Positions 11,641 to 22,177 of a stretch of 64,000 bases of DNA are shown one piece after another. Source of the DNA: Gymnothorax reevesii (lineage: Eukaryota; Chordata; Actinopteri; Anguilliformes; Muraenidae); the NCBI GenBank assembly GCA_029721435.1, contig CM056573.1, forward strand, positions 94,810,947 through 94,874,946, given 5' to 3'. Position 1 is the stretch's first letter. Each line of letters begins with the position of its first letter. The notes under the pieces are model-generated. The model was given only the letters and a program-made list of their open reading frames with translations. It was not told the DNA's origin and did no database searches. The translations under genes and the position numbers were made by a program.

Positions 11641-12764
11641 TATCTTTCCATAACGTTTTTTGTTATGATGCAGACTAAGAACCAAATATGGAGTCAGAGT
11701 ACAATCCAATAGTCGGGTTTATTGATAGTAATACGGTACTGGAAGACTGAGAACTGGAGCCTAGAGCAGAATGACACAGTTCTGTTCAGATGGTACAGGC
11801 TTGGGTGCGAAGGCAGATCGAAGCCCGGCCAGTGGCAGTCAGGGACAGCTGCAAGATGGTGTGCACACTTCGCCAGTGCAGGACTGTCAGATGGCAAGAC
11901 CATGGAATCTAGCTGGAATGTTCCAAGGCGGAGGAACAGACTGGGATTTCATTAATAGGATCACGGTCCCAATACTGCAGACCAAGAGTAAGGCTTTGGG
12001 GCTTGTTCATATTAATAGAACGAGGAAGAGAACTTATGTATTTAACTATAAATAAAGTTTACAAATAATTTCTAAAGATGGTGAGCTTTTACTAGGAAAT
12101 GCTGACTGGTTGTTGAAGGGCATGTAGCAAGTGACAATCCAGCAACTTCAACTCAGACAGTCAAAGAAAGGGGTATAAATGTTCAAACACACATGAGAGG
12201 GACGGGGAACCTGAATGCAACACAGCTGGTGAGGAGGCGCATGGGGCGTAAACCAATCCAAAGAGATAGTGTATCTAAAAGACATGCAAGCTGCTGAATG
12301 GGAGGAGATACAAAAGGGATTCACACGAGGATTATGACAGGTTTCGCCTCGCCAAAATTGTTCATGTCTTTCTGCCTGGCCACATCTCTCCCACATCCAA
12401 CACTTCAACTACAAGGACAGGCTATCTTCATAATGTCTAACGTATCCCGGACTTTGACATTTGTTGTTATTAAGACATAATCGTATTCGCTTCTTCTGTG
12501 AGTGGTGATGTTTTGGCTAAATATTGCAAAGAGATTACAACTGCAGTATTTATCATCACATTAAATTTCTAAAATGTTATTTCGATTGTACCCTGAAGGT
12601 TTATGATAAGTTCTTTGCCTGAGAATACACCTGCAAATTAACGGGAAAAAAATGTAGTGCCTTATCTTTTTCAAGCTTTAAAACTGTTGTGGCTCATAAT
12701 ATGTTAATATAAGAGGTAGGAACAGCTTTGACAGACAATATGTCCTTTGTGTTGTCGTCTGTAG
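11641..12764. other. Intron 4 remainder
   Basis: No recognised gene. 11700-12060 is moderately GC-rich with open frames in several phases and could be part of an unidentified repeat, but neither LTR ends nor protein motifs are visible. Confidence 0.4.
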
Positions 12765-12887
12765 ATGTGGACGAGTGTCTGCTCCAAGGGGTCTGTCCCA
12801 ATGGCAGGTGTGTGAATCTAGAGGGGACCTACAAGTGCAGCTGTGAACCGGGATACCAGGCCAGCCGAGACGGCACACTCTGCCAAG
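12765..12887 (+). CDS. ltbp2: ltbp2 window exon 5: calcium-binding EGF module
   Basis: Forty-one residues, six cysteines, DVDEC start and CVNLEGTYKCSC hydroxylation pattern. It matches the human LTBP2 module that I recall as containing GVCSHGKCTNLEGSF, which sits just before the CxxC modules there too. The donor (gtttga) is the weakest in this gene; the acceptor is gtag. Confidence 0.9.
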
Positions 12888-13201
12888 GTTTGAAAATTAC
12901 TGGCTATAATATAACAGTGCTGTAATACTGTGCTAATCACTATCATCCTGCTTTGTTGTTTGGCTCTGCTGTTAAGGATTACTCTGTGCCTTCCGGTAAT
13001 ATTGGCGCCCTCAGTAAAAATTACGTTAGCTCAGAAGGCTACGGAGGAAATCTGTTTGTTGCTAATCATCCTAGTTTTTCATCCAAAATATTAACAGAAC
13101 TCTAACCTTGAATTTAATGAAATGATTGAAGAAAGCAAAATATTCTTATCCGAAAACAAATATTTTTCTAATATTTAAATGTATTTAAATATTTACATAT
13201 A
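12888..13201. other. Intron 5, 5' part
   Basis: AT-rich, no exon or repeat recognised. Confidence 0.5.
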
Positions 13202-14778
13202 CTACTCAAAAGAAGTTAAGGGTCCAAAATGTTTGTGCATAAAAATGTAAGCCAAAGAGCTAAAAGGGTGAGGACTAATGACAAAATAATTCTTTGATGG
13301 CCCAAGAACTGAAAATGCAAAACAAAAAGTTTTGATTAGACAACAGTTTATTATCCTGATTCAAAAAAGTCATGCACCCCCCACAATGATGTTTATACAA
13401 GATGCAGAAGCTTTAGTAACTGGTGTAGCCACCACTAGCATTCACACATTCTTGACAACATTGGCACATTCTGTTCTCGAGGTATTGGAAGAACGTTGGG
13501 GATCACTTCTTTGAGGGATCACCAATCTGCAACTAATTGCTGCGCCAGTTGCCAGAGGCTGATGGCAGGGATGTGATGTGATTGAACTCACCGCCCTTGT
13601 TCATCCCATGTATTCTCAGCAGGTGACAAATCACGTTAAAATGCAGGCGAATTATGTGCTGAACGTTCTGCTGCTACAGGAAGTCGGTCGCCATCCTAAG
13701 ACAATGAGGTCTTGCGTTGTTGTTCTGGAACTGTTCTCGTTCTTGTTGTGAAAACTCTGATGAGTCAAATTACAATTGACAGTATACGGAGGGGTTCTAT
13801 GGGTCATAGATATCCTCGTCCACAGCATCACACTTCGTCCTCCGAATAGTAGACTTTCAGCAACGTTGACATCACCAAATCTCTCTCCTGGATTACGATA
13901 AATGCAAGCCTGGCTCTCACTGAACTGACATGAGAAGTGTGACTCACCTTTGAACATTGTCTCTGCCCACTGACCAGGGATCCGCTAAATATGACTTCTG
14001 CAGCAATCTTGATGAGCCCCTCTGTGACGATCAAGTAGTAGTGGTTGAACTACAGGACGCTGGTATTGCAAACCCTGGTCTCGCAGATGATTCCCAACGG
14101 TCTGATTGGACACCTCGGTGCCTTTGGCAGCTTTGAGTTGATCACAAATATGTCATGCAGTCACCAAGCACTGTCATGACACCGTTAATCATCACAAAGT
14201 GGTCTTCTCCTGCTGTTGTTGATTGGGGTCTTCCAGAATGGGGGCGATTCAGAAGAGCTTTCGTTGTCATGAACATGAACCTCGGCCAGGGTCTACTGAA
14301 AGGACTTTGGCCTACATTTAGATGCTGAGCCATAGTTCTCTGAGTGTCCATCCTATAGCCAGCCATTGACCCGTCCTCTGTATTGGATGCTAATTTGTTA
14401 TTGAACAATCTTCCAATTTCAAGTGATGATGAATAGAATATACTCAGCCCTTTTATTGCTAAAATTGTTGTGCAGGGAATGACACTCATGCCAAACACAT
14501 GTAAATGGCGCATGAGGTGTCACAGTAGGCATTTTGTGGCAGTTTGTCACTTTAGTCTGACAAAGTTTGTGCTGCAAATCCACAAAAAGGAAATCTGAGT
14601 TAACCAAAAAAGTTTCTAAAGTGCACTGATTGCATGTCCTATACCGATGTCCGTAGCCAAAATTACAACCCAAAGGGGGATATTCTGACCCTCTCTGGCT
14701 TCCTCTGGCTTAAAGAGACGTGCTTACAAAAACGATCAAAACATTCCCTTTGACCCTTAACATTTTTAGAGTTGTTAA
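13202..14778 (-). mobile_element. Degenerate Tc1-like element (TTAAGGGTC ends)
   Basis: Left end CTACTCAAAAGAAGTTAAGG after TA; right end near CCCTTTGACCCTTAACAT, inverted relative to the left. On the minus strand a 101-codon open piece (13957-13652) contains FGGRSVMLW and HRTPPYTVN, matching the catalytic core of a Tc1 transposase, with stops and frameshifts around it. The right terminus is decayed, so its exact position is approximate. Confidence 0.75.
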
Positions 14779-15329
14779 ATTTTTCCTCAGTATTTTTCCA
14801 AAATCAGTTGCACTCCTAGAAATTTGCAGCAAATAAATTTGTTTGAAGTTTATTCCCATTCATATATTACTTTTTAAGTTAGTCATAATGGTTAAGAAAC
14901 CTGAAATGGCTGCTCATGACTTCCACATTTGTATAAAAAACAAATTTACACACAAGCCGGTTTCCCTTTGGTCATCCATCATCAAAATCCAGCATGCTGA
15001 GTTTGGGAGCCGCTGTCCTAGACCATCTGAACTGAAGGTTCAACAAGTGGTTGATTAATACAGTGCAACCAAAGGTGTAGCCAGGAATTTTATGCTCCCA
15101 GAATGAATGTTGCCATGATATTATAATCCTGCTTTTGAGGGCCGTGTCCAGTTGTGCCCATTCACAAACTGAGGACCTTTATTATTGTTGCCACCTTACA
15201 TACCATTAGCTGCCACTCAGAGTACATCTCGTCAGATTTGGTTCCTGAACTATGGCTGTTGCACTGCCAGGAAGCTGGCTTAGCTTTCTTATTAGCCTCT
15301 TAAGTGCCGTTGTTTTTCTTGTTCATTAG
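14779..15329. other. Intron 5, 3' part
   Basis: No exon or repeat recognised; ends in a T-rich tract before window exon 6. Confidence 0.5.
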
Positions 15330-15455
15330 ATATAAATGAATGTGCCTCCAGAAGTGTGTGCCCCAACGGATTGTGCATCAACACTGAAGGGTCCTACACA
15401 TGTTCTCAGTGTAGGTCCGGGTATGTTCGTTCAGCAAGTGGACAGAAATGTGAAG
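15330..15455 (+). CDS. ltbp2: ltbp2 window exon 6: EGF module, CxxC form (first of seven)
   Basis: Forty-two residues, DINEC start, with CSQC between cysteines 4 and 5. The CASR...CPNGLCINTEG stretch parallels the human LTBP2 module that I recall as CASRASCPTGLCLNTEG, so this is probably the ancestral first CxxC module. Acceptor ttag, donor gtaaaa. It begins a set of seven nearly equal-sized CxxC exons. Confidence 0.9.
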
Positions 15456-15754
15456 GTAAAATAAGAAGTGGACTGTTATCCCCTAAAGAACCCACTTTGT
15501 CTGAAAAAGGTGAAACACTGCCACACAACAGTTTAGAGTGACTTCTGATTGAATGGTTAGAATTTTGGCCTGTTTGATTCATCAAATTCTTTTGAAGTTA
15601 CCTAACTCAGTTGTGTGGAAGTGTCACTTTTTTAATGAAGAATGTGCAGCATGCACTGTTTATACTGTGGCATTACCTCTGCAATGTGCACTTGCACCAG
15701 TAGACTGCTCGTGATTCTGAGTACTTCTTCAACACTTGTATGTTTATTTGATAG

Positions 15755-15880
15755 ATGTGGATGAGTGTGCTCTGGGCACAGTTTGTCCTGATGGCGTCTG
15801 CACCAACACTGAGGGCTCTTTTATCTGTGAACAGTGCCCGAGTGGCTATAGGCTTTCCCTGGACAGGCAGAGGTGTGAGG
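15755..15880 (+). CDS. ltbp2: ltbp2 window exon 7: EGF module, CxxC form
   Basis: Forty-two residues, six cysteines, DVDEC start, CEQC between cysteines 4 and 5, ending RCE. Same 126-nt size as exon 6 and only 299 bp downstream of it. Shares CPDGVC with exon 10, which supports descent by exon duplication. Acceptor atag, donor gtgagt. Confidence 0.9.
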
Positions 15881-16249
15881 GTGAGTCTGGTTTTATCTTA
15901 GAGGTCACGTATTATCACACCACCTTCCTCTTACTGACCAGTGCTAGTCCCCATTCAGGTGAATTGACTGCAGCATTATGGCAGTTCACCTGTTTTATGG
16001 CTCCAGCTAGCCTTAATGGTACTATCCACCATGGAAGAAAAGGAACGAGGCAGCAGTTGTGGAGGATGAAAGTTGATACCAGCATTGTAATGGATAAAAA
16101 ATTGAGAATGTGAGTGGAGACCTGCTTTAGATTCAGAAAGCGTTGATAAAGACTGTTTAATTATGTTGTTTCCCTGGAGCTCTGATGTCAGACTTCCTGC
16201 TTATAAGCACTCATTCCTCTCACCGGCCAAATTAAATTGTTCATTCCAG
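15881..16249. other. Short intron between window exons 7 and 8
   Basis: No repeat recognised. Its small size fits the recent-duplication cluster of CxxC exons. Confidence 0.5.
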
Positions 16250-16375
16250 ATGTGGATGAGTGTCTCACTCCTTCTGTGTGCCACAATGGGATTTGCTTGA
16301 ATGCCGAAGGCTCCTACTCTTGCGTCCCCTGCCCCTCTGGATATATTGTGTCTGCTGATGGAGAGCTCTGCGAAG
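16250..16375 (+). CDS. ltbp2: ltbp2 window exon 8: EGF module, CxxC form
   Basis: Forty-two residues, DVDEC start, CVPC between cysteines 4 and 5, then PSGYIVSADGE. Exactly 126 nt. Acceptor ccag, donor gttagt. This exon falls below the length of most open-frame scans but is certain from its six cysteines, phase and neighbours. Confidence 0.9.
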
Positions 16376-16465
16376 GTTAGTTCTCATTCTGTGATGTCAC
16401 GCAGAAGTCACATTGCAATGCTGGGTGACACTCTAGCCACTGACTGATTGTTCCCTGGTGTACAG

Positions 16466-16588
16466 ACATTGATGAATGTGCATTAGACTCAACATGTCCT
16501 ACGGCAACTTGCATCAACACGGAAGGCTCCTTCAAGTGCATCACCTGCAGGCCTGGCTACACAGTGGCAGAGGATGGGCAGTGTGAAG
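16466..16588 (+). CDS. ltbp2: ltbp2 window exon 9: EGF module, CxxC form
   Basis: Forty-one residues, DIDEC start, CITC between cysteines 4 and 5, then [13 protein letters not shown]. The intron before it is only 90 bp, by far the shortest in the window. Acceptor acag, donor gtgagg. One codon shorter than the other CxxC exons. Confidence 0.9.
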
Positions 16589-17525
16589 GTGAGGGTTTTT
16601 TATTGTTCTTAATGTGTTTGCGTTGTAGGGAGGTGCACCCACCCACCCATCTGCAGGTGATTTACCATTATCTCAAGTTTCCATTTAAACTCTCATTTCG
16701 CACAACTCATTAACCCAATTCAATCAAATAAACATTGTGTTGCATGAGGTGCGTTGTCATGGCAAAAATCAAAACTTGATTGATCTCCAAGGTTGGGCCG
16801 CCCCATATTTTGGTGTAGCGATGCAAGTCTCAGAGATTTCGCAATATGGAGGAAATTCCTGCAAATTTAGCTTGACAGTCTCAACTTAAATTTCATGTTA
16901 TTGTGCCAGAGTACTACATCAAAAGGCTGAATTTGCCTCCAGTTCCAAGTACACAGCCACCTCCCTGAACAAAACTGTTCAAAAGTTTGTCAGCACAAGT
17001 GGTTTTGTGTTCCAGCAAGGAAGCGGGCCACCACTTAAAGTCAAACTCTGCAGGAAAACAGAATATATATGGGGCAAATATATATATAAAATATTATCAC
17101 TCACCTGATTTGGACCACATAGAATTGCGGGATCTAGCTTATCGTAAAGTTTGCAAAGTGTGCTTGTCTTCAAAGGCACACCAATGGGAATTATTGCAGT
17201 CCGCATTGAAATCCATTTACAATGATGCCACTGTAAAACTTGTTCAAGGGAACCTGAAACTGAACTGGTCTGCTATCCTGCCATGCCTATTTGAGAGTGG
17301 AGTTCTTGGCTGAAATGAAACACCATACTTTTTTTTCCTACAGATGTTTAATGCAAAGTTTCATCAAATTTAATTAATATTTGTGACTGCTAGTGGTTGT
17401 GGGTCATTCAAATAGCGTCTATAGGTAAAGGAATGTCAAAGGGCGCAAAATGGCCATTTGTCAGAAATCATCAATAGCTGCCATTTATTTGTTGAGACAT
17501 GTTGTATACTACTTAAAGGAGAATT
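16589..17525. other. Intron 9, 5' part
   Basis: No exon or named repeat seen. A short AT microsatellite-like stretch (ATATATAT) is at 17076-17090. A 108-codon frame at 16987-17313 has no recognisable domain. Confidence 0.45.
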
Positions 17526-18060
17526 CTGGTGTGAAATTGACTTGGGGTGTATTTAAACATGATAACGAGTACTTGTCGAATACCCCACCTCCGTATGCAC
17601 GCAACATTTCGAAATATATGGCTTTTTAGCTGAAGCTCCCAACAAGCTTAAATTGGTAGTGAATCGGGCATAACGTTGCCATGCAAAGAAATCACTATTT
17701 TTTTCATCATTAACAAGGCTCAAAGTAGCTCCACACTTGACCGGTAGAATTCCGAGGGCCCTGACATTTAAAACGAGGCACTGAGAACTTTGAAAATGCA
17801 CAGGTAATTTATTAAAAAAGACTGTTTATGCAAACCTAACCTTGAGGTAGTTTCCAGTCTCCTCCATCTTGAAAGTCACAATAAGACGATTGACGAGCAT
17901 GAACGAATAGGAAAGATAGGGGAACAGATTGCAATCTATTCGTTCATGCTAGTCAATTGACTTATTGTGAGTTTCAAGATGGAGGCGACTTCCCTGCATT
18001 CCTAGCAATGGTAGTGTTCGTTTTTACAATAGTTTTACAACTTTCTCTCTCTGAGGTCTT
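17521..18060. repeat. Repeat with a 50-bp-arm hairpin
   Basis: Starts near TTAAAGGAGAATTCTGG. It contains arms 17861-17910 and 17936-17985, complementary at 46 of 50 positions with a 25-bp loop; arm ends are CCTCCATCTTG and CAAGATGGAGG. A TTAA at the left edge suggests a piggyBac- or Kolobok-type non-autonomous element, but the right edge is unclear. Confidence 0.5.
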
Positions 18061-18145
18061 TCTCCCCATATGAAGCTAAATTTTCTCTCCAGTATATACA
18101 TTTAATTCCCAGCTCTGGTGTACGATCATATATGCACAATGGGCT

Positions 18146-19235
18146 CTTCCAAAACTCCTTTTCTTGATTGAAAAAATCCACCCTTGTCAGAAACTATTGA
18201 AACAATTTCTCCTTGTAAAAATGAATCCCTTTGCTATCATTCGCATCCATGTTTTTGGAAATTTCAGGCCACGGGCTGCCTGTGTCAACTGAAAGCATTT
18301 GATTTTCCTGTTATATTGGAGCAGGGCTTATTTTTTTTTCCTAAAGGGTCACTTTACATGCTACAGCACTGCATAATGAGTAAAAAAGCTAATTATAGTG
18401 AAATTCACAAAGATGTGGGCCTTCTACCTCAATGTCAATTTGGATTTAGTAACGTATGTCTAAGCTTTCTTGTTTTGTGAATAAAAAACTTTTAACTTTA
18501 ACTTTTATTTTATCTGTGGTCTGCTACCAAGGTAAGAACATCGATTTCAACATATTTTGACAAATATCTGAACAGTGCTATACAGTTAAACCTAAGGGTC
18601 TGCATTGTCAGGCTGAAAGCTGCCTTGACACAATTTTAAATACCATTTTCACTGTCTCATTTCCATCATAAAATGGCTTACGCAGTTAGAATGCTGAGTC
18701 CTCAAAATTTGGAATGATACGTAATTCGGTCACACTTTATTTGAAGTGTTGCTCATAAAGGCTTTATGCAGCATGCATAATGCCTTCATAAATGAGACAT
18801 AATGTCTTCATAAATCATACATTAGCAAATGTCATACTTTGTAAAGGTTGGATTAACACAGCCTTATTCAGAATGTGATGCCAGGTGTGACAATGACAAC
18901 GTCACTCAGCTGACAATGTCACCCTTTATCACATTTAGCCGCTAACTAATTGACTCTGGCAGTTATAGCACAGCTGGCATCACATGCTGAAGAAGGATGT
19001 GTTATTTCAACCTTTACATAGTATGACATTTGCTTATGTATGATTTATGAAGACATTATGTCTCATTTATGAAGGCATTATACATCCTATATAAAGCCTT
19101 TATGAGCAACACTTCAAATAAAGTGTGACCTGTAATTCTACTGCCCAGCACAATATTTGACGGTATAAAAATGCAACTGTGTTTAGCAGCCCACCCTCAG
19201 GCCAGTGCTGGTGAAAGGGTTGAGTGACTAGTCAT
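18146..19235. repeat. Intronic block A, paralogous to 51867-52548 (interrupted by a foldback)
   Basis: Aligns by eye with 51867-52548 through landmarks such as CTACAGCACTGCAT, GCTAATTATAGTGAAA, CTACCTCAATGTCAA and GCACAATATTTGAC, in the same order. Block A alone carries a 403-bp foldback insertion at 18728-19130. I do not recognise it as a named transposon. Confidence 0.75.
18728..19130. mobile_element. hAT-type foldback MITE (GGTCACACTTTATTTGAAG ends)
   Basis: Terminal inverted repeats of at least 123 bp (18728-18850 and 19008-19130), extending imperfectly to about 165 bp each, around a short loop. Flanks CGTAATTC (18720-18727) and TGTAATTC (19131-19138) look like an 8-bp target duplication with one change. 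The uninterrupted sequence in block B near 52445 is the matching empty site. Confidence 0.85.
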
Positions 19236-19318
19236 CCCAGATAATAGATGAGCATTATTGCGTGAGCTGGCTTTTCTCTACCTGATGACTCCTAAATTGT
19301 CTTACCTTTGTGTGACAG

Positions 19319-19444
19319 ATGAGGATGAGTGTATCCAGCCAGGCGTGTGCCCTGATGGGGTGTGTCGAAACACAGCCGGCTCTTTCTCCTGTTTAGCCTG
19401 TGGAATCGGCTATCGCGTGTCTGCAGACCATACCTCATGTGAAG
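19319..19444 (+). CDS. ltbp2: ltbp2 window exon 10: EGF module, CxxC form
   Basis: Forty-two residues, six cysteines, DEDEC at the start (an acidic variant of DxDEC) and CLAC between cysteines 4 and 5. [18 protein letters not shown] resembles the second human CxxC module as I recall it. 126 nt; acceptor acag, donor gtgact. Confidence 0.9.
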
Positions 19445-19845
19445 GTGACTATCAGTCAGGCTAGATTGCTTCTCTATCACTGCTGGCAGAGGTAGAATAT
19501 GCGGAGAATGTAAATATCCTACCCCTTGTTTCATCAACTGATGATGTCCAAGTGATTTGAGTAATTAGTTCCATCACCTGGCAGTGGAATTGTGCTGATG
19601 AAGTCAGAAAAAATGCTGAATGTAATACCACAGGAGTTGTGATTGTTAAATGAAAATGAGGAAAGCCAATAACCTGATCTAATAAATACAGCTACAGCTT
19701 AAGTAACTGCTAAACATAAAAAACACCAGCAGCCTCTGTAAATGCAGCCAGTGTGGCATTCTATACTGTTTATGACAACATATATTTCATCAGGATTTTA
19801 GCAAATTAAAAGTTGGTGGTTGAATCTTTGTTCCCTCTCTCCCAG
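19445..19845. other. Intron between window exons 10 and 11
   Basis: No repeat or additional exon recognised. Confidence 0.5.
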
Positions 19846-19971
19846 ATGTGGATGAGTGCCAGGTGGCCAGCGTTTGTCCGGGCAGGCTGTGCCGTAATTC
19901 TGTGGGCTCGTTCTCCTGCAGCAGCTGTGCAACAGGGTACACTCTCAGCGAGGACGGCTATGGCTGTGAAG
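19846..19971 (+). CDS. ltbp2: ltbp2 window exon 11: EGF module, CxxC form
   Basis: Forty-two residues, DVDEC start, CSSC between cysteines 4 and 5, then ATGYTLSEDGYGCE. 126 nt; acceptor ccag, donor gtactg. Very similar in layout to exon 10 (C.N..GSFSC), again consistent with tandem duplication. Confidence 0.9.
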
Positions 19972-21851
19972 GTACTGAGTTCGGACAGTGTGTGAATCCT
20001 GAATTAACTCGGAAACGCTTCACAATAAGGAAACATTCTGTTGTGAGCATTGACAATCAGTCACTCAACAGCAATTTAATGTATCAGAGTGCCAAATAAG
20101 CATTATGAAACCATAATTAATTATTTTTTTATGATCTTAGAGTCTTTGTCTCCATTATTGCAAAGTTGAAAACATTCCAGGAACTCAAGGATAATGCATA
20201 ATGCTGTTTTATGCAAGCATAATTGGTAAATCAATGTTGTTAAATACAAAAATGCTGAAATTTTGTTTTCAAAGACTAGATAAATGAGGTTTTATTCCCC
20301 GTAATTAGCTGTCGTCTGCTACAACGGTTGCGTTATTACGACGAAACGTCGCCCTTCGCCCAGAGGTATGCGCTGTTATTGTGTTGGATATTGTGATTGT
20401 CGCAGTTCATTATTTGATGACAAATGATCGTTCAATATGGCCCATTGGCTAGTTGCACAAGATGGCGTTGAGTACTTTCTGAAATACGCAGGGTTGCTTC
20501 AATATGAACGGCATTATTCATTATCATTGAGTTCCCCTTTAAGTAGCCTGTAAGTAACTTTTCAAACTATTATACTATTCAATAATGTATGAATGAATGC
20601 CTTCGTCAACACTCACACCATTAGTAAATGATTTCTAGACACATTAGCTAACTGTTATTTGTTATTTAATGCACATTACTGCATTCTATAATGTTAATTG
20701 ATGTGCTCTTTTTATAAAGTGCTACCACAGTTACATCACATTATTGGTATTTAGGAGAAGGTTATCCAGAGGGACACTCAACAAAGTGCATTAGTGCGGA
20801 CTACTAAGTGCCAGGCGTGAATTCTTATAACAGGACGTAAATCTTGTGGAACCTGTTGAACAAAAGCATCCATAAAGCAATTCATTCATTCATAAATGTA
20901 AATTTAGTCTTGTAAGAAAAAGGATAGCTACTATCTGCTTTTAGTGTAAATAAAGTGCTTTGAAGTATAAAGCTTGAGAGGGGATATTGCCTAAATTGGT
21001 GAAAATCCACATTAGGATTGAAGGAGGTCAGGGTTGCTTTAGACCTCCTGGGGAAGGTCATTACTCATGAATGAATGGAACAGCTATAAGGAGCATATGA
21101 AAGCAGATTTCTTAAGACATTCTTGAAGAAAAAAAGGTAGATATTCTTAGGATATTCTACAAGGAATGTATTCCGAAAAAGAGGACTTATACTGTGAGAA
21201 AAATTACAAAGTTCTGACCTTCCGTTGACTTATTCATTATGAAAGTTCCTGTGTTATTTATGATTTGCAGCTTAAAAAAAAGATACCAACCACTGCCTCT
21301 CTTTCTCAAGCCAGCACTCAGTGTGCAGCAGCTTTTTGTAGACTTCCAGGCAGTCAGCCCGCAGATACTTAACACTTAACAATAGCCCAAACTATGAAAG
21401 CTGACATTTTCTATGAGAAATACAATCTGCACCACAGCATGGTATTTCCTTTGCTCACATAACATTAGCCCAGCGTAGGTTTGTTGACACAGTAATTATA
21501 AGCCACCTGTAATAGCTTGCTGTTTTTGGAATCTACTCTGGTTTCCACATTCTTATCCATCCACCCCTTTTAATAAAGTGGTTTTACGAGGGGATCTTTG
21601 CTACGACTGACACATCAGTTCGTTCTGAAATATTGGGATTTTTTTCCCCATTTTTTTTATCAAAAGTTGAAATCAGTGTGGACTTCGAACTGGACGATGC
21701 GTTGTTCACTGTACTTTGGGCCATGTTACTCAGCCAAGAAAGATGCTTCTGTTTCCTACATTTATTCCCTTTTTGCCTTCCATGCTATTGTATGTTGTTG
21801 AAGGCTTTCATTGCTTGAACTGTCCTTGAGGTGTCCTCTGCTGCTACCCAG
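19972..21851. other. Intron 11 with LINE/SINE-tail-like sequence
   Basis: Mostly featureless. 20752-20800 (TTTAGGAGAAGGTTATCCAGAGGGACACTC-type layout) resembles the 3' tail shared by fish L2 LINEs and their partner SINEs, in decayed form. 20286-20550 is CpG-containing and has no assignment. No exon seen. Confidence 0.4.
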
Positions 21852-21977
21852 ATATAGACGAGTGCCTGTCCCCCGGAGTTTGTGCGTCGGGTGTGTGCAC
21901 CAACACAGAGGGCTCATACTCCTGCAGATTCTGTGATGCTGGCTACACCATCTCAGATGACAAACACTCCTGTGAAG
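21852..21977 (+). CDS. ltbp2: ltbp2 window exon 12: EGF module, CxxC form (last of seven)
   Basis: Forty-two residues, DIDEC start, CRFC between cysteines 4 and 5, then [14 protein letters not shown]. 126 nt; acceptor ccag, donor gtactt. A complete-ended Tc1-like element lies 200 bp downstream in the intron. Confidence 0.9.
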
Positions 21978-22177
21978 GTACTTACCATATGCAGTAGCTT
22001 CATAGGCAGACAGAGTCAGCTAATCATATATCTCAGGGTGAACCATTTCACATTTTGCTTAGTATTCATGAGAGATTATCCCGGCTATTTTCATATATGT
22101 TCTACTAATGGTTGGGAAAAATGTGAATTGGGAATTTCATTTAGGGCAAAACTTAAACCCCAATATCAATGACTATA
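21978..22177. other. Intron 12 before the Tc1 element
   Basis: Unremarkable intronic sequence; the TA target duplication of the Tc1 is its last two bases. Confidence 0.5.

Noticed and set aside
11700..12060. Possible LTR or retroviral leader
   Set aside because: No TG...CA ends, primer-binding site or protein motifs could be identified.
13652..13957. A 101-codon minus-strand gene
   Set aside because: Its text (GGRSVMLW and following) is the core of a Tc1 transposase inside an element with matching ends.
18184..18480. A 98-codon ORF
   Set aside because: It lies in paralogous block A; block B has many indels across the same stretch and does not keep the frame.
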